NCBI GenBank assembly: GCA_934597255.1
Contig: CAKTQV010000016.1
Span: 1 to 47,596 of the forward strand
Source: an uncultured Oscillospiraceae bacterium
Lineage (GTDB): Bacteria > Bacillota > Clostridia > Oscillospirales > Oscillospiraceae
DNA: 47,596 nt
Direction of reading: 5' to 3'
The notes beneath the pieces were generated by a model, which saw only the letters and a list, made by a program, of their open reading frames with translations, did no database searches and was not told the DNA's origin. Shown piece by piece: positions 17,894 to 25,292 of this stretch (positions are counted from its first letter, which is position 1; each line of letters opens with the position of its first letter). The translations under genes were made by a program, and so were the position numbers.

Positions 17894-19354
17894 ATGAAGC
17901 TTTTTGATTTATTGAAGGGGATCGACGTTGTGAGTCTGCATGCCGACGGCGGCTGTGAGATCGGCTCGATCTGCATCGACAGCCGGAAGGCGGAGCCGGG
18001 CTCGCTGTTTATCGCCATCCGGGGCTTTGAATCGGACGGGCACAGCTACATTCCCGCGGCGGTCGGGCGCGGCGCGTCGGTGGTGCTGTGCGAGCGGGAG
18101 CCGGAGATCGAAACGCCCTATGTGCTCGTGCGCGACAGCCGTCTGGCCGAGGCGCGCGCCGCCCGGAATTTCTACGGCGACCCGGCGGCGAAGATGACCA
18201 TGATCGCGCTGACCGGCACCAACGGGAAAACGACCAGCACCATGCTGATAAAGCATATGCTGGAAAAGCAGCCGGGTATGAAGGTGGGACTGATCGGCAC
18301 GAACCAGAACATGATCGGCAGCGAGGTCCTGCACACGGAGCGCACGACGCCGGAGGCCATCGAACTGCAGGCACTGTTCGCCCGGATGCTCGCCGAAGGC
18401 TGCACCCATGTGGTCATGGAGGTGTCGAGCCACTCGCTCGTGCTCGACCGCGTGGAGGGCATACGGTATGAGGTCGGCGTGTTCACGAATCTGACGCAGG
18501 ATCATCTCGATTTCCACAAGACCATGGAAAACTACGCCGCGGCGAAGGCCATCCTGTTCCAGCGCCAGTCCAACCGCGCCGTTATCAATCTGGATGACGA
18601 ATGGTCGCCGTATATGCTCGCGCGGGCGAACTGCCCGGTGCTGACCTATTCGGCCAAGGACCCCGGCGCGGCCCTGTTTGCCGACAGAATCGTGCTGCGC
18701 GCCGACGGCATTGAGTACGACGCGCACCACGGCGCGGACACGGCGCATATCCGCCTGCCCATCCCGGGGATGTTCTCGGTGTACAATTCGCTGGATGTGA
18801 TCGGCTGCGGGCTGCAGCTCGGGCTGACGCTCGAGGTCTGCGCGGACGCGCTGCGCGACGCCAGCGGCGTCAAGGGGCGCGTGGAGGTCGTGCCGACGGA
18901 TGGGGATTACACGATCCTCATCGACTATGCGCACACGCCCGACTCGCTGGAGAACATCCTGCGCGCCATGCGCGAGGTGTCGTCGGGGCGGCTCGTGGCG
19001 CTGTTCGGCTGCGGCGGCGACCGCGACCGCACAAAGCGGCCCATCATGGCGTCCATCGCCGCCAAGGGCGCGGATTTTGTCATCGTGACGAGCGACAACC
19101 CGCGCACGGAGGACCCGCAGGCCATCGTGGATGAGATCCTGACCGGCCTGACCGGGACGGATACGCCCCATGTCGCCATCACCGACCGCGTCGAGGCCAT
19201 CCATTACGCCATCGACCACCACCAGCCGGGCGATGTGATCGTGCTGGCGGGCAAGGGACACGAGACGTATCAGGAGATCAATCACGTCAAGCATCCCATG
19301 GACGAGCGGCAGATCGTGGCTGACTGGCTGCGCGAGCGCGCCGGGCGGAACTGA
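17894..19354 (+). CDS. murE: UDP-MurNAc-L-Ala-D-Glu:meso-diaminopimelate ligase
   Basis: 486 residues from the ATG at 17894 with GGGAGG upstream; the frame is open further 5' through the tRNA remnant and is not protein-like there. ATP loop TGTNGKTTSTMLIKHML lies near residue 110. The carbamylated-lysine region (FHKTMENYAAAKAILF) and the C-terminal DNPRTEDP motif are clear. The Arg of DNPR is the residue that selects meso-DAP over lysine, so the cell wall should be of DAP type. It adds the third residue of the peptidoglycan stem peptide. dapF follows 47 bases downstream. Confidence 0.95.
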   Translation: MKLFDLLKGIDVVSLHADGGCEIGSICIDSRKAEPGSLFIAIRGFESDGHSYIPAAVGRGASVVLCEREPEIETPYVLVRDSRLAEARAARNFYGDPAAKMTMIALTGTNGKTTSTMLIKHMLEKQPGMKVGLIGTNQNMIGSEVLHTERTTPEAIELQALFARMLAEGCTHVVMEVSSHSLVLDRVEGIRYEVGVFTNLTQDHLDFHKTMENYAAAKAILFQRQSNRAVINLDDEWSPYMLARANCPVLTYSAKDPGAALFADRIVLRADGIEYDAHHGADTAHIRLPIPGMFSVYNSLDVIGCGLQLGLTLEVCADALRDASGVKGRVEVVPTDGDYTILIDYAHTPDSLENILRAMREVSSGRLVALFGCGGDRDRTKRPIMASIAAKGADFVIVTSDNPRTEDPQAIVDEILTGLTGTDTPHVAITDRVEAIHYAIDHHQPGDVIVLAGKGHETYQEINHVKHPMDERQIVADWLRERAGRN

Positions 19355-19401
19355 CATTCACGGCGTTCCGGCGGGCCGGAGCGCGGAGAGGGGCGGAGCG
19401 G

Positions 19402-20241
19402 ATGCGCTTTACAAAGATGCACGGAGCGGGCAACGACTTCGTGCTCATCAACAATATGATCGAGCATATCCCGGAGGAGAAAATGAGCGCGGTGGCGCGG
19501 CGGGTGTGCACGCGGCGGCTGAGCGTCGGCGCCGACGGCGCCATGTTCGTGGACCGGGCCGAGGCGGGCGGCGATTACCGCATGCGCTTTTACAACGCCG
19601 ACGGCAGTCTGGGCGAGATGTGCGGCAACGGCGCGCGCTGCATCGCGCGCTACGGCTATGAAAACGGTCTGGCCGGCGAGGTGCAGCGCATTGAGACGAC
19701 GGCCGGCCTTGTCACGGGCTGGCGCGTGTCGCAGCGGATGTACCGCGTGCGGCTGAACGACCCGTCCGTGATCGACCCTGCGCGTGCCGCCGGGGCGGGC
19801 GGGAAGAGCTTTGCGTGCGGGTATGTGGAGCTTGGCTGCCCCGGCCTGCCCCACGCGGTCGTGGAGCTGGACGATTGGGACGAATGGGCGGAGGACGCGC
19901 TGCGCGAGCTAGGACGCGAGCTGCGCCGGCATCCCGCGTTTCCCAAGGGCGCAAACGTCACGTTTGTCCGAAAAGTGGGGGACAATACGCTGAAAGCGGT
20001 CACATTTGAGCGCGGAGTGGAGGATTTCACGCTGGCCTGCGGCACGGGGTGCGGCGCGACGGCCGCGATCATGACGCTGCGCGGCGCCGTATCCGGCCGG
20101 GACACCGTCATCCGGATGCCCGGCGGGGAGCTTTCGGTAACGCTGACGCACAGGGACGGCGAGGTGAGCGATATTTTCCTGACCGGCCCGACGAACATTG
20201 TCTGCGAGGGGGAGCTGACGGATGAAGACCTGGCACTTTGA
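19402..20241 (+). CDS. dapF: Diaminopimelate epimerase
   Basis: 279 residues, normal length. It begins MRFTKMHGAGNDFVLINN, the family signature. Both catalytic cysteines are present, in MCGNGARCIARY and ACGTGCGATAA. It converts LL-DAP to meso-DAP, the substrate of both MurE just upstream and LysA nearby. It probably forms an operon with murE. A GGAG lies just upstream of the ATG. Confidence 0.95.
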   Translation: MRFTKMHGAGNDFVLINNMIEHIPEEKMSAVARRVCTRRLSVGADGAMFVDRAEAGGDYRMRFYNADGSLGEMCGNGARCIARYGYENGLAGEVQRIETTAGLVTGWRVSQRMYRVRLNDPSVIDPARAAGAGGKSFACGYVELGCPGLPHAVVELDDWDEWAEDALRELGRELRRHPAFPKGANVTFVRKVGDNTLKAVTFERGVEDFTLACGTGCGATAAIMTLRGAVSGRDTVIRMPGGELSVTLTHRDGEVSDIFLTGPTNIVCEGELTDEDLAL

Positions 20242-20279
20242 AAAAGTTTCCCGCCGGGAGATATTTTTTGAAAAAAAGC

Positions 20280-20308
20280 TTGACATTTGACGTGGGGTTT
20301 GCTATTAT
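20280..20308 (+). promoter_or_regulatory. Strong promoter of the broken tRNA-Ala
   Basis: A perfect TTGACA (20280-20285), 17-base spacer and TATTAT (20303-20308). Predicted start is 10 or fewer bases before the tRNA-Ala stub at 20323, the spacing of a stable-RNA promoter. The complete tRNA-Ala at 20409 lies downstream on the same transcript. Confidence 0.8.
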
Positions 20309-20322
20309 AACAAAGCTCGCGT

Positions 20323-20344
20323 GGGGGTATAGCTCAGCTGGGAG
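20323..20344 (+). pseudogene. 5' fragment of a tRNA-Ala gene
   Basis: Bases 1-22 of tRNA-Ala (GGGGGTATAGCTCAGC and on to GGGAG), identical to the first 22 bases of the complete gene at 20409. The sequence then leaves the tRNA and enters a 23-base repeat. The stub sits right behind the strong promoter, so this was the native gene. The missing part matches the inverted fragment at 30354-30413; the two share 6 bases (TGGGAG). Confidence 0.85.
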
Positions 20345-20347
20345 CCT

Positions 20348-20370
20348 AAGGGTGACCGAAACCTACCCCA
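20348..20370 (+). repeat. Hairpin-tailed repeat, truncated copy 1
   Basis: AAGGGTGACCGAAACCTACC and three more bases, closely like the first 23 bases of the copies at 30413 and 31054, but lacking the hairpin that follows in those. It abuts the tRNA-Ala stub. Confidence 0.6.
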
Positions 20371-20408
20371 CTATCAAAAGTTAATAATCTTTTTGCTCGT
20401 CCCGATGC

Positions 20409-20484
<76 letters not shown>

Positions 20485-20510
20485 GAAAAGCGAGCAAAAA
20501 GCTTGGAAGA

Positions 20511-20547
20511 TGACCTGTTTCAGAAATGAGACAGGTCACTTTCTTTT
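20511..20547 (+). terminator. Terminator after tRNA-Ala
   Basis: An 11-bp stem (20511-20521 with 20528-20538) with one G-T pair and a 6-base loop, followed by TTTCTTTT. Confidence 0.8.
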
Positions 20548-20661
20548 CCCAGTATTTAGCTTGCAGCCGGGCGGTACGGTTACATACCCCGGGCTTCCTC
20601 CCATATGAGCAGTATCCCCAAAACCCGGCTGTCAGGCGGGCAAATGGCACCCCACCCGTGT

Positions 20662-22266
20662 TCAGGCGACTGAGCTCTGGTCGATGCAGCCCAGGAACTG
20701 GCTGATATGGAGATTGAACTCAATGTTCAGCTTGTAGCCCCGGCCGACCTCCACGCGCTTGATGAGGGTGTTCACGATTATCTTCTTCGCTTCGATGCTG
20801 GCGGAGTCGTACAGCGCCGCGTAGGACACGATCTCGTCGTACTGCGTCCGCAGACGTTCCAGCATGGCCTCGGTATCCCGGATATCGGCCTCGGCCTTCT
20901 CGCAGCTTTCCAGCAGGGCGGCGCATTTCTTCTCCGCGCTCGCCACCAGCTCGGCCAGCACATCCTGCGGAAAGGAGCTTTCCCCCTGGATACACCTCAC
21001 GATCTCGGCTTTCAGCGCCGCCAATTCCTTTTCGGCCTTGGCGTACTCAGACCGGACCTCCTGCAGAAGAGCCTTCCGGGCGGCCAGTTCCTCCTCATAC
21101 CGGGCGAAGACCAGCTCGCTCTTCGATACGCCCTGAAGCCGGGTAAAGAGCCGTCGCACGATCTTGTCGATGATCCCATCCAGGATATGCATGGTGTAGC
21201 CGGTGGACCCGTCGCACTCCGTCTGCTTCCGTGTCTTGCCGTAGCAGATATACCGAATGCGCTGGGTGGTGTCCACGCTGCCGTCGGCGCGCTTGTAGTA
21301 CTTGCCGTTGGTGGTCAGACTCAGCCTCGCCTCGCAGTGAGCGCAGAACACGTTGCCGGCCAGCAGGGATTGGCCCCGGGTATTAAGAGGGATCGTGCGC
21401 CTGGTATCATTCTTGATTGAACGTGCCTCGCGGATCTTTTGCGCCGCCTGATATTGCTCCTCGGGAATGATCTGCAAGGCGGGGATGACATCGGACCGTA
21501 CCTCACCGCAGCGAAGGATGCCGGTATAGGTCAGATTGCCGAGAATGCCGCGAATGCTGGCGTGGTGCCACATCTTCCCGGTGCGGGCTCGATAGCCCTG
21601 CCCGTTGAGCCAGGTGGCGATCCGCTGAGGGCCCAAGCCCTCATTGACGTACTTGTCAAAGACCAGCCGGACGACCGCCGCCTCAGTCTCGTTGACCGCG
21701 AGATCACTGACCTCATGCTTCCGCTTGTTGAACCGACCGCTTTTCACAAGATCATACCCGTAAGGAGCGAGGCCGCCCTTGAAGCCGCCGTCCGCCACCA
21801 GCTGACCGAGGGCGGTTTTTGTGCGGATGGAGGTCTTTTCGCTCTCGCCGTCCGCCTGCCAGAAGCGGATATAGTTCAGGAGCTTGTCCGTATGGTTGTC
21901 GAAGCGCTGCTCTCCCTCCTGGGTGCTCCACACCTGGATGCCGTTCCGCACGAACCATTCCACCACGAAGGGCGTCTCGTCCGCGATGCGGCCGATGCGG
22001 TCGAACATGAAGACCAGAAGAATGTCGAACTTCTTCTGGATGGCGTGCTCCTTGATGATTTGCAGCTTGTCGCGGTGCTCGGCCCGAACCTTGTGGCCGG
22101 AAACGCCCTCCTCCTGTTCCTCGTGGATGATGTTCCAGCCGTGGGCCTCCGCAAAGGCGTGGCAGGCCTGGCGCTGCATGGGAATGTCGGCCTCGTGCTC
22201 GGCGTTGAAGTCCACCTGTTTGTCGGTAGATACTCGATAAAGACAATATACTCTGTTGTTGTTCAT
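20662..22266 (-). CDS. Large serine recombinase
   Basis: 534 residues. The resolvase domain comes first: YRVSTDKQ near residues 10-17 carries the catalytic Ser13, followed by FDRIGR and the SEKTS motif. The recombinase domain follows (GLAPYGYDL, then GPQRIATWLNGQGY), then a zinc ribbon (CAHCEARLSL, CYGKTRKQTEC) and a coiled coil rich in E, K and A (about residues 390-490). This is the size and layout of TnpX/TndX-type enzymes that excise and integrate clostridial mobile elements. It lies at one edge of the mobilizable module, next to the tRNA scar, and is probably its integrase. Start ATG at 22266 with GAGG upstream. Confidence 0.92.
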   Translation of the reverse strand: MNNNRVYCLYRVSTDKQVDFNAEHEADIPMQRQACHAFAEAHGWNIIHEEQEEGVSGHKVRAEHRDKLQIIKEHAIQKKFDILLVFMFDRIGRIADETPFVVEWFVRNGIQVWSTQEGEQRFDNHTDKLLNYIRFWQADGESEKTSIRTKTALGQLVADGGFKGGLAPYGYDLVKSGRFNKRKHEVSDLAVNETEAAVVRLVFDKYVNEGLGPQRIATWLNGQGYRARTGKMWHHASIRGILGNLTYTGILRCGEVRSDVIPALQIIPEEQYQAAQKIREARSIKNDTRRTIPLNTRGQSLLAGNVFCAHCEARLSLTTNGKYYKRADGSVDTTQRIRYICYGKTRKQTECDGSTGYTMHILDGIIDKIVRRLFTRLQGVSKSELVFARYEEELAARKALLQEVRSEYAKAEKELAALKAEIVRCIQGESSFPQDVLAELVASAEKKCAALLESCEKAEADIRDTEAMLERLRTQYDEIVSYAALYDSASIEAKKIIVNTLIKRVEVGRGYKLNIEFNLHISQFLGCIDQSSVA

Positions 22267-22292
22267 GATTGGTTCCTCACTTTCTCGAAATA

Positions 22293-22383
22293 TGAGATAG
22301 TGGGAACATTTGATGTTGGCTGTTCAGTTGTCAAGGTGCCTGCGCACTGACAGTGACCCGTCATCGCGGTTCCCATTATCTCA
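22293..22383 (-). promoter_or_regulatory. Inverted repeat spanning the recombinase promoter region
   Basis: Two 15-base arms (22293-22307 and 22369-22383) pair with a single G-T and enclose about 60 bases that contain a TTGACA on the minus strand. This could be an operator, a terminator of the upstream relaxase gene, or an RNA hairpin in the recombinase leader. Confidence 0.45.
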
Positions 22384-22412
22384 CAAAACTCACGCCGCGT
22401 CCATATCGGATT

Positions 22413-23513
22413 TCAGATCGGCAGAGGACAGCAGGATCTGCTTGATCCGCAGGAATACCTCCGGCCGCTCCTCCTCGGAGAAGGTCGCGTTGATCTCATA
22501 GCCGTCGATCTCAAACGATTTATGAGTTTCGGGCTGCTTTTTCTTTTCGCTCCTCGACTCTCCTCCCTTCCGCGGTTCTGGTTCCGCCCGGCGTACATGA
22601 ACACGATCTCTGGAGGGATACAGTCCATGACCCGCTTTAGATTGGCATAGTCCGCGGCGAGCTGAGCGTCACTCATGAGCTTGTCGAAGGATTCCGTCTT
22701 GGCATCTGTGAGCTTCGTCTGAAGCTCGGCATTTTCGGTTTTCAGAGCGCGGATAGCGGAGTCATATTTCTTTGTCTCCGTCAGAAACTTCCCCACGGCC
22801 GGGAAGAACTTTCGGAGGGCGGCGTCCAGCTCGGCGGAAACCCTCTTGGCGTTGAACGCATTGATGTCACCCAGCAGAGCGGAGATGTGCTGCCACTGCT
22901 TGTTGAGGTTCTTCGCCTGCTTGAAGATCCTCGGCGGGATATGATCTCTGCCGGTGACGCTGGCGCTCTCGCCGCGCTCCAGCTCCGGGTACTTTTTGAC
23001 CATGTATTCCCAGAACTCATCCTGCCATTTCACAAGGTCCTTGCGGTTTCCTACGATCTCCTTGGCGCAGAGGCGACCGTCCTTTGTAACGGGCACGAAG
23101 GAAAAGTGCATATGGGGCGTCTTCTCGTCCATATGCACCACGGCGGATATGAAGTTTCCTTTGCCGATCTTTTCCTCAAAGAACCTCATGGCTTTCTCGA
23201 AGAAGGCTCGTACCTCTTTGTCTGACTTGCCCTCGAAGAACTGCGGACTGGCGGTGACCAGCGTCTCCACCAGGCGGACGCTGTCCGACCGGGTGCGGCA
23301 ACCGACCTCGGCGATCCTCTTTTCACTCATGGCCCGGTATTTGCCGGTGGGCTCGAAGAGGTGGAAGTTGAGGTGGCTCCGGCTGATGTCCACATCCGGG
23401 TTGCTGGCGTACTTTTCCTTGGTTCGTTCGTCGTGGGCCTCGATCCGGCTGATCTCCGGCCCCTTGTACTTGGCGAAACGCATGATGGCGTAGGTGGGAG
23501 TCGTGCTGCTCAT
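22413..23513 (-). CDS. MobV/Pre-family relaxase, C-terminus frameshifted
   Basis: 366 residues from the ATG at 23513, which has GGAGG eight bases upstream. MobV motifs are clear: an N-terminal HDER, then NPDVDISRSHLNFHL, and the metal-binding HMDEKTPHMHF near residue 130. The enzyme nicks oriT and leads the strand into a recipient using another element's secretion machinery. After about 22560 the reading frame turns into S/R-rich sequence, whereas a neighbouring frame carries a protein-like acidic tail (FSEEERPEVFLRIKQILLSS) ending at a stop at 22390. A frameshift of one base near 22545-22580 is therefore likely and would cost only the C-terminal tail. The start overlaps the HTH gene stop (ATGA). 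Confidence 0.88.
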   Translation of the reverse strand: MSSTTPTYAIMRFAKYKGPEISRIEAHDERTKEKYASNPDVDISRSHLNFHLFEPTGKYRAMSEKRIAEVGCRTRSDSVRLVETLVTASPQFFEGKSDKEVRAFFEKAMRFFEEKIGKGNFISAVVHMDEKTPHMHFSFVPVTKDGRLCAKEIVGNRKDLVKWQDEFWEYMVKKYPELERGESASVTGRDHIPPRIFKQAKNLNKQWQHISALLGDINAFNAKRVSAELDAALRKFFPAVGKFLTETKKYDSAIRALKTENAELQTKLTDAKTESFDKLMSDAQLAADYANLKRVMDCIPPEIVFMYAGRNQNRGREESRGAKRKSSPKLINRLRSTAMRSTRPSPRRSGRRYSCGSSRSCCPLPI

Positions 23514-23734
23514 GACGCATTCCTCCGATCCCGCCATACGACGTCGCACCCGAGCACGTCGGCGATCTCCAGCGCCTCCTCATACCGAAGGGACCCGCGG
23601 CTCAGTTTGCCGGAAAGGTTCGACACGCTGTCACTGCGTCCGTATTTGATGTGGAGCTCTTCGACCACATCCCGCATGGTCATTCCTTTACGTATGATCT
23701 CTGCTTTGACAAAATTGTGGATATTCATATCCAT
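23510..23734 (-). CDS. Small helix-turn-helix protein upstream of the relaxase
   Basis: 74 residues from the ATG at 23734 with AAGGAG eight bases upstream; the longer frame runs over a hairpin and is unlikely. The sequence MTMRDVVEELHIKYGRSDSV, then LSRGSLRYEEALEIADVLGC, fits a Cro/C1-type HTH. The 4-base overlap with the relaxase start implies co-translation. It is probably an autoregulator or relaxosome accessory protein. Confidence 0.75.
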   Translation of the reverse strand: MDMNIHNFVKAEIIRKGMTMRDVVEELHIKYGRSDSVSNLSGKLSRGSLRYEEALEIADVLGCDVVWRDRRNAS

Positions 23735-23760
23735 GAAATTGACTCCTTTTTTGGTAGCGG

Positions 23761-23804
23761 AACAGCGAACCGGTTTCATTCTCGGATGAACCACGTTCGC
23801 TGTT
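23761..23804 (-). promoter_or_regulatory. Hairpin in the leader of the HTH-relaxase operon
   Basis: Arms of 10 bases (23761-23770, 23795-23804) with further inner pairing form a long hairpin ending 27 bases before the HTH start codon. It may be an operator or an mRNA structure that limits relaxase expression. Confidence 0.5.
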
Positions 23805-24089
23805 TGGTGGATTTTGGGGAACTTGTTGTTTGCGCTCCCGCTACGAATAACAATGTCCTATTCATGGAGGGCATCGTCTGAGTTGTCTGAAAAGTGTCTT
23901 TATTCATGGATCCGTGCAGGTTTTCACGGGACTGTACATCCCGTTCACAGATCTGAGCATCGCGGTTCTGCGTAATCTTTTCGCTGCCGGGCCAATGATT
24001 TCGCTGTTTTCAATCCCATTGGCTGAATCCCTGGTTTTGCAGACGATTACAATCGCGACCGAAACCGCGGTGGCCTTGATTTCCCGCAT
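23805..24089 (-). other. Gap with no supported gene
   Basis: A 61-codon minus-strand frame (23904-24089) exists but has no ribosome binding site and no recognisable family. I regard it as unproven. The stretch is probably the leader and promoter region of the HTH-relaxase operon. Confidence 0.3.
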
Positions 24090-24121
24090 ACATACGTACC
24101 GGCGTACGCTTGTACGTATGT
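24090..24121. promoter_or_regulatory. 32-bp nested palindrome
   Basis: Arms ACATACGTAC and GTACGTATGT surround a central GCGTACGC, so the whole 32 bases have dyad symmetry. It lies 25 bases beyond the ncRNA terminator and upstream of the HTH-relaxase operon. Probably a protein-binding site, perhaps for the HTH protein. Confidence 0.55.
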
Positions 24122-24145
24122 ACGTGAGATTTCGGGGTCAGGCAT

Positions 24146-24646
24146 AAAAAGAGCTGCGCCTCTTTTTACGGAAGCACAGCTTATGGGTTGGTATTCAGTT
24201 TCTGCATTTATATGATATAGCGTCCGTCATGGGATGGCTCCCGGTGGGCGGCGCTCAGACATCCTTCATACTACTGACTGCCTTAAAAAGAGTAGACTAC
24301 CCCCTTTGGGCTCGGGAGATGTTTTGAAGCTGGAAACTGAATTGCGATCTCTGTCGTAGTATCGGATGATCCCGGCATCATCTTACCGGGTACGTTGGTT
24401 TATCTCTCTTGCTTGGGAAGAGAGCCTTGTCGTATGATGTCTGAGCGCCGCCTCACCGAAACCCGTTCCTGCCCAGGAATCTCACCTCGGCGTTTCGCTC
24501 CCCTGGTGCGCGATTGCGATCACTTATCCGGGAGCATATCCATTTCGGACGGTCATTCTGTTGTCGTCATGTGGATGGCCTAGTGTCTCTCAACCTCCCT
24601 CGCAAAAAACAGATTTACCGAATTATCGCTGAAATGATAATTCGAC
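24146..24646 (-). ncRNA. Large structured non-coding RNA, about 500 nt
   Basis: The unit runs from a consensus promoter (24653-24681) to a terminator (24146-24167: 8-bp stem ending in five U) and has no plausible ORF. Visible helices: a 9-bp 5' hairpin (24619-24627 with 24636-24644). A long-range helix of 8+4+6 bp joins 24528-24551 to 24221-24244. A perfect 17-bp helix (24436-24452 with 24247-24263) stacks next to it. Inside are a 7-bp hairpin (24406-24426 region) and an H-type pseudoknot at 24365-24390 made of CCCGG/CCGGG and GAUGAU/AUCAUC. This complexity fits the 'ornate large' RNA classes found on mobile elements (ROOL, GOLLD and similar), but I cannot assign a class. It sits between the relaxase operon and oriT. 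Confidence 0.75.
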
Positions 24647-24652
24647 ATTTGC

Positions 24653-24681
24653 ATCTTAACATGGCAATCGCTGATAGTCAA
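24653..24681 (-). promoter_or_regulatory. Promoter of the large ncRNA
   Basis: On the minus strand TTGACT (24681-24676), exactly 17 bases, then TAAGAT (24658-24653). Start of transcription is expected near 24646, at the base of the first RNA hairpin. Confidence 0.8.
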
Positions 24682-24786
24682 TACTTTTGTTTCGGTAAAT
24701 ATATAAATTTACAAACAATTCATATATTTATAGAACACCAGCTGAACGTGATGAATTGATCATAAATACTACATCCGGCAGGTTTT

Positions 24787-24931
24787 TGATACCAGTCGGC
24801 GAGCTGATGAAATCGGTTTTCGGTTTTCGTACATAAAGCAGGACAAAAGTGGTATCACTATTCGGAGCGTCCATCCTTATCGCCGAGGTCGGCTCCATGA
24901 TTGGTATAAGAATCCGCTGATTGTGATACCA
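24787..24931. repeat. Three TGATACCA motifs
   Basis: TGATACCA occurs at 24787-24794 and 24924-24931, and inverted at 24850-24857, spaced 63-74 bases apart. These could be binding sites (iteron- or operator-like). The surrounding 24682-25209 has no supported gene; a 78-codon minus frame (24728-24964) is not convincing. Confidence 0.3.
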
Positions 24932-25209
24932 ACACAGTTTCATAATCGGCAAATCCGGGTCCAACGAACGAGAGTCTTATGAAAAACGTGTTTGTCCGCT
25001 GCGGCGGGGACGGGGGATTTTATATCCCTTCTGCGGCCCGGCCGGAACGAAATCAGTTCGCAGGCATTGCTCACTGATTCCGTCACGTCCTCTTGCGGCG
25101 AGCAGCCGATCTCATCCTGTGCGCAGTCTGATCCCGTCCGCTCCCCGCGTCACGGAAAGAGGTGCCGCCGGAAGCGTGGCGTCACCCCTTCCCGTGCCTA
25201 CGGCCGCAG

Positions 25210-25250
25210 AAGGTATAACACACTACACCTTGCAAGCAAGGTGGTGTGCC
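25210..25250 (-). other. oriT of the mobilizable module (MobV type)
   Basis: On the minus strand an inverted repeat ACCTTGC/GCAAGGT (25242-25227) is followed directly by GTAGTGTGTTATACCTT (25226-25210). The pMV158 oriT has the same order: an A/T-rich inverted repeat followed by TAGTGTG/TTATACTTT with the nick between G and T. By analogy the nick would be between 25219 and 25218. A wider 12-bp hairpin (CACAC/GTGTG extension) encloses the inverted repeat. The MobV relaxase gene lies 1.7 kb downstream in the same orientation. Confidence 0.75.
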
Positions 25251-25292
25251 ACGGGGACAGCCTGTTCCCATTGGATCCCCTCGGGTTTCCGG
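25251..25292. other. GC-rich hairpins between oriT and the IS
   Basis: Two short stem-loops (GGGGACAGCCTGTTCCC and the CCCCTCGG/CCGGGGG pair) lie between oriT and the IS end. No gene is seen. Confidence 0.3.

Noticed and set aside
24146..24646. Group I or group II intron, or tmRNA
   Set aside because: No intron-encoded protein, no domain V-like hairpin or group I core that I can recognise, and no tag-reading frame or tRNA-like end.
24728..24964. 78-codon minus-strand frame
   Set aside because: No ribosome binding site or recognisable motif; it runs through the TGATACCA repeats.
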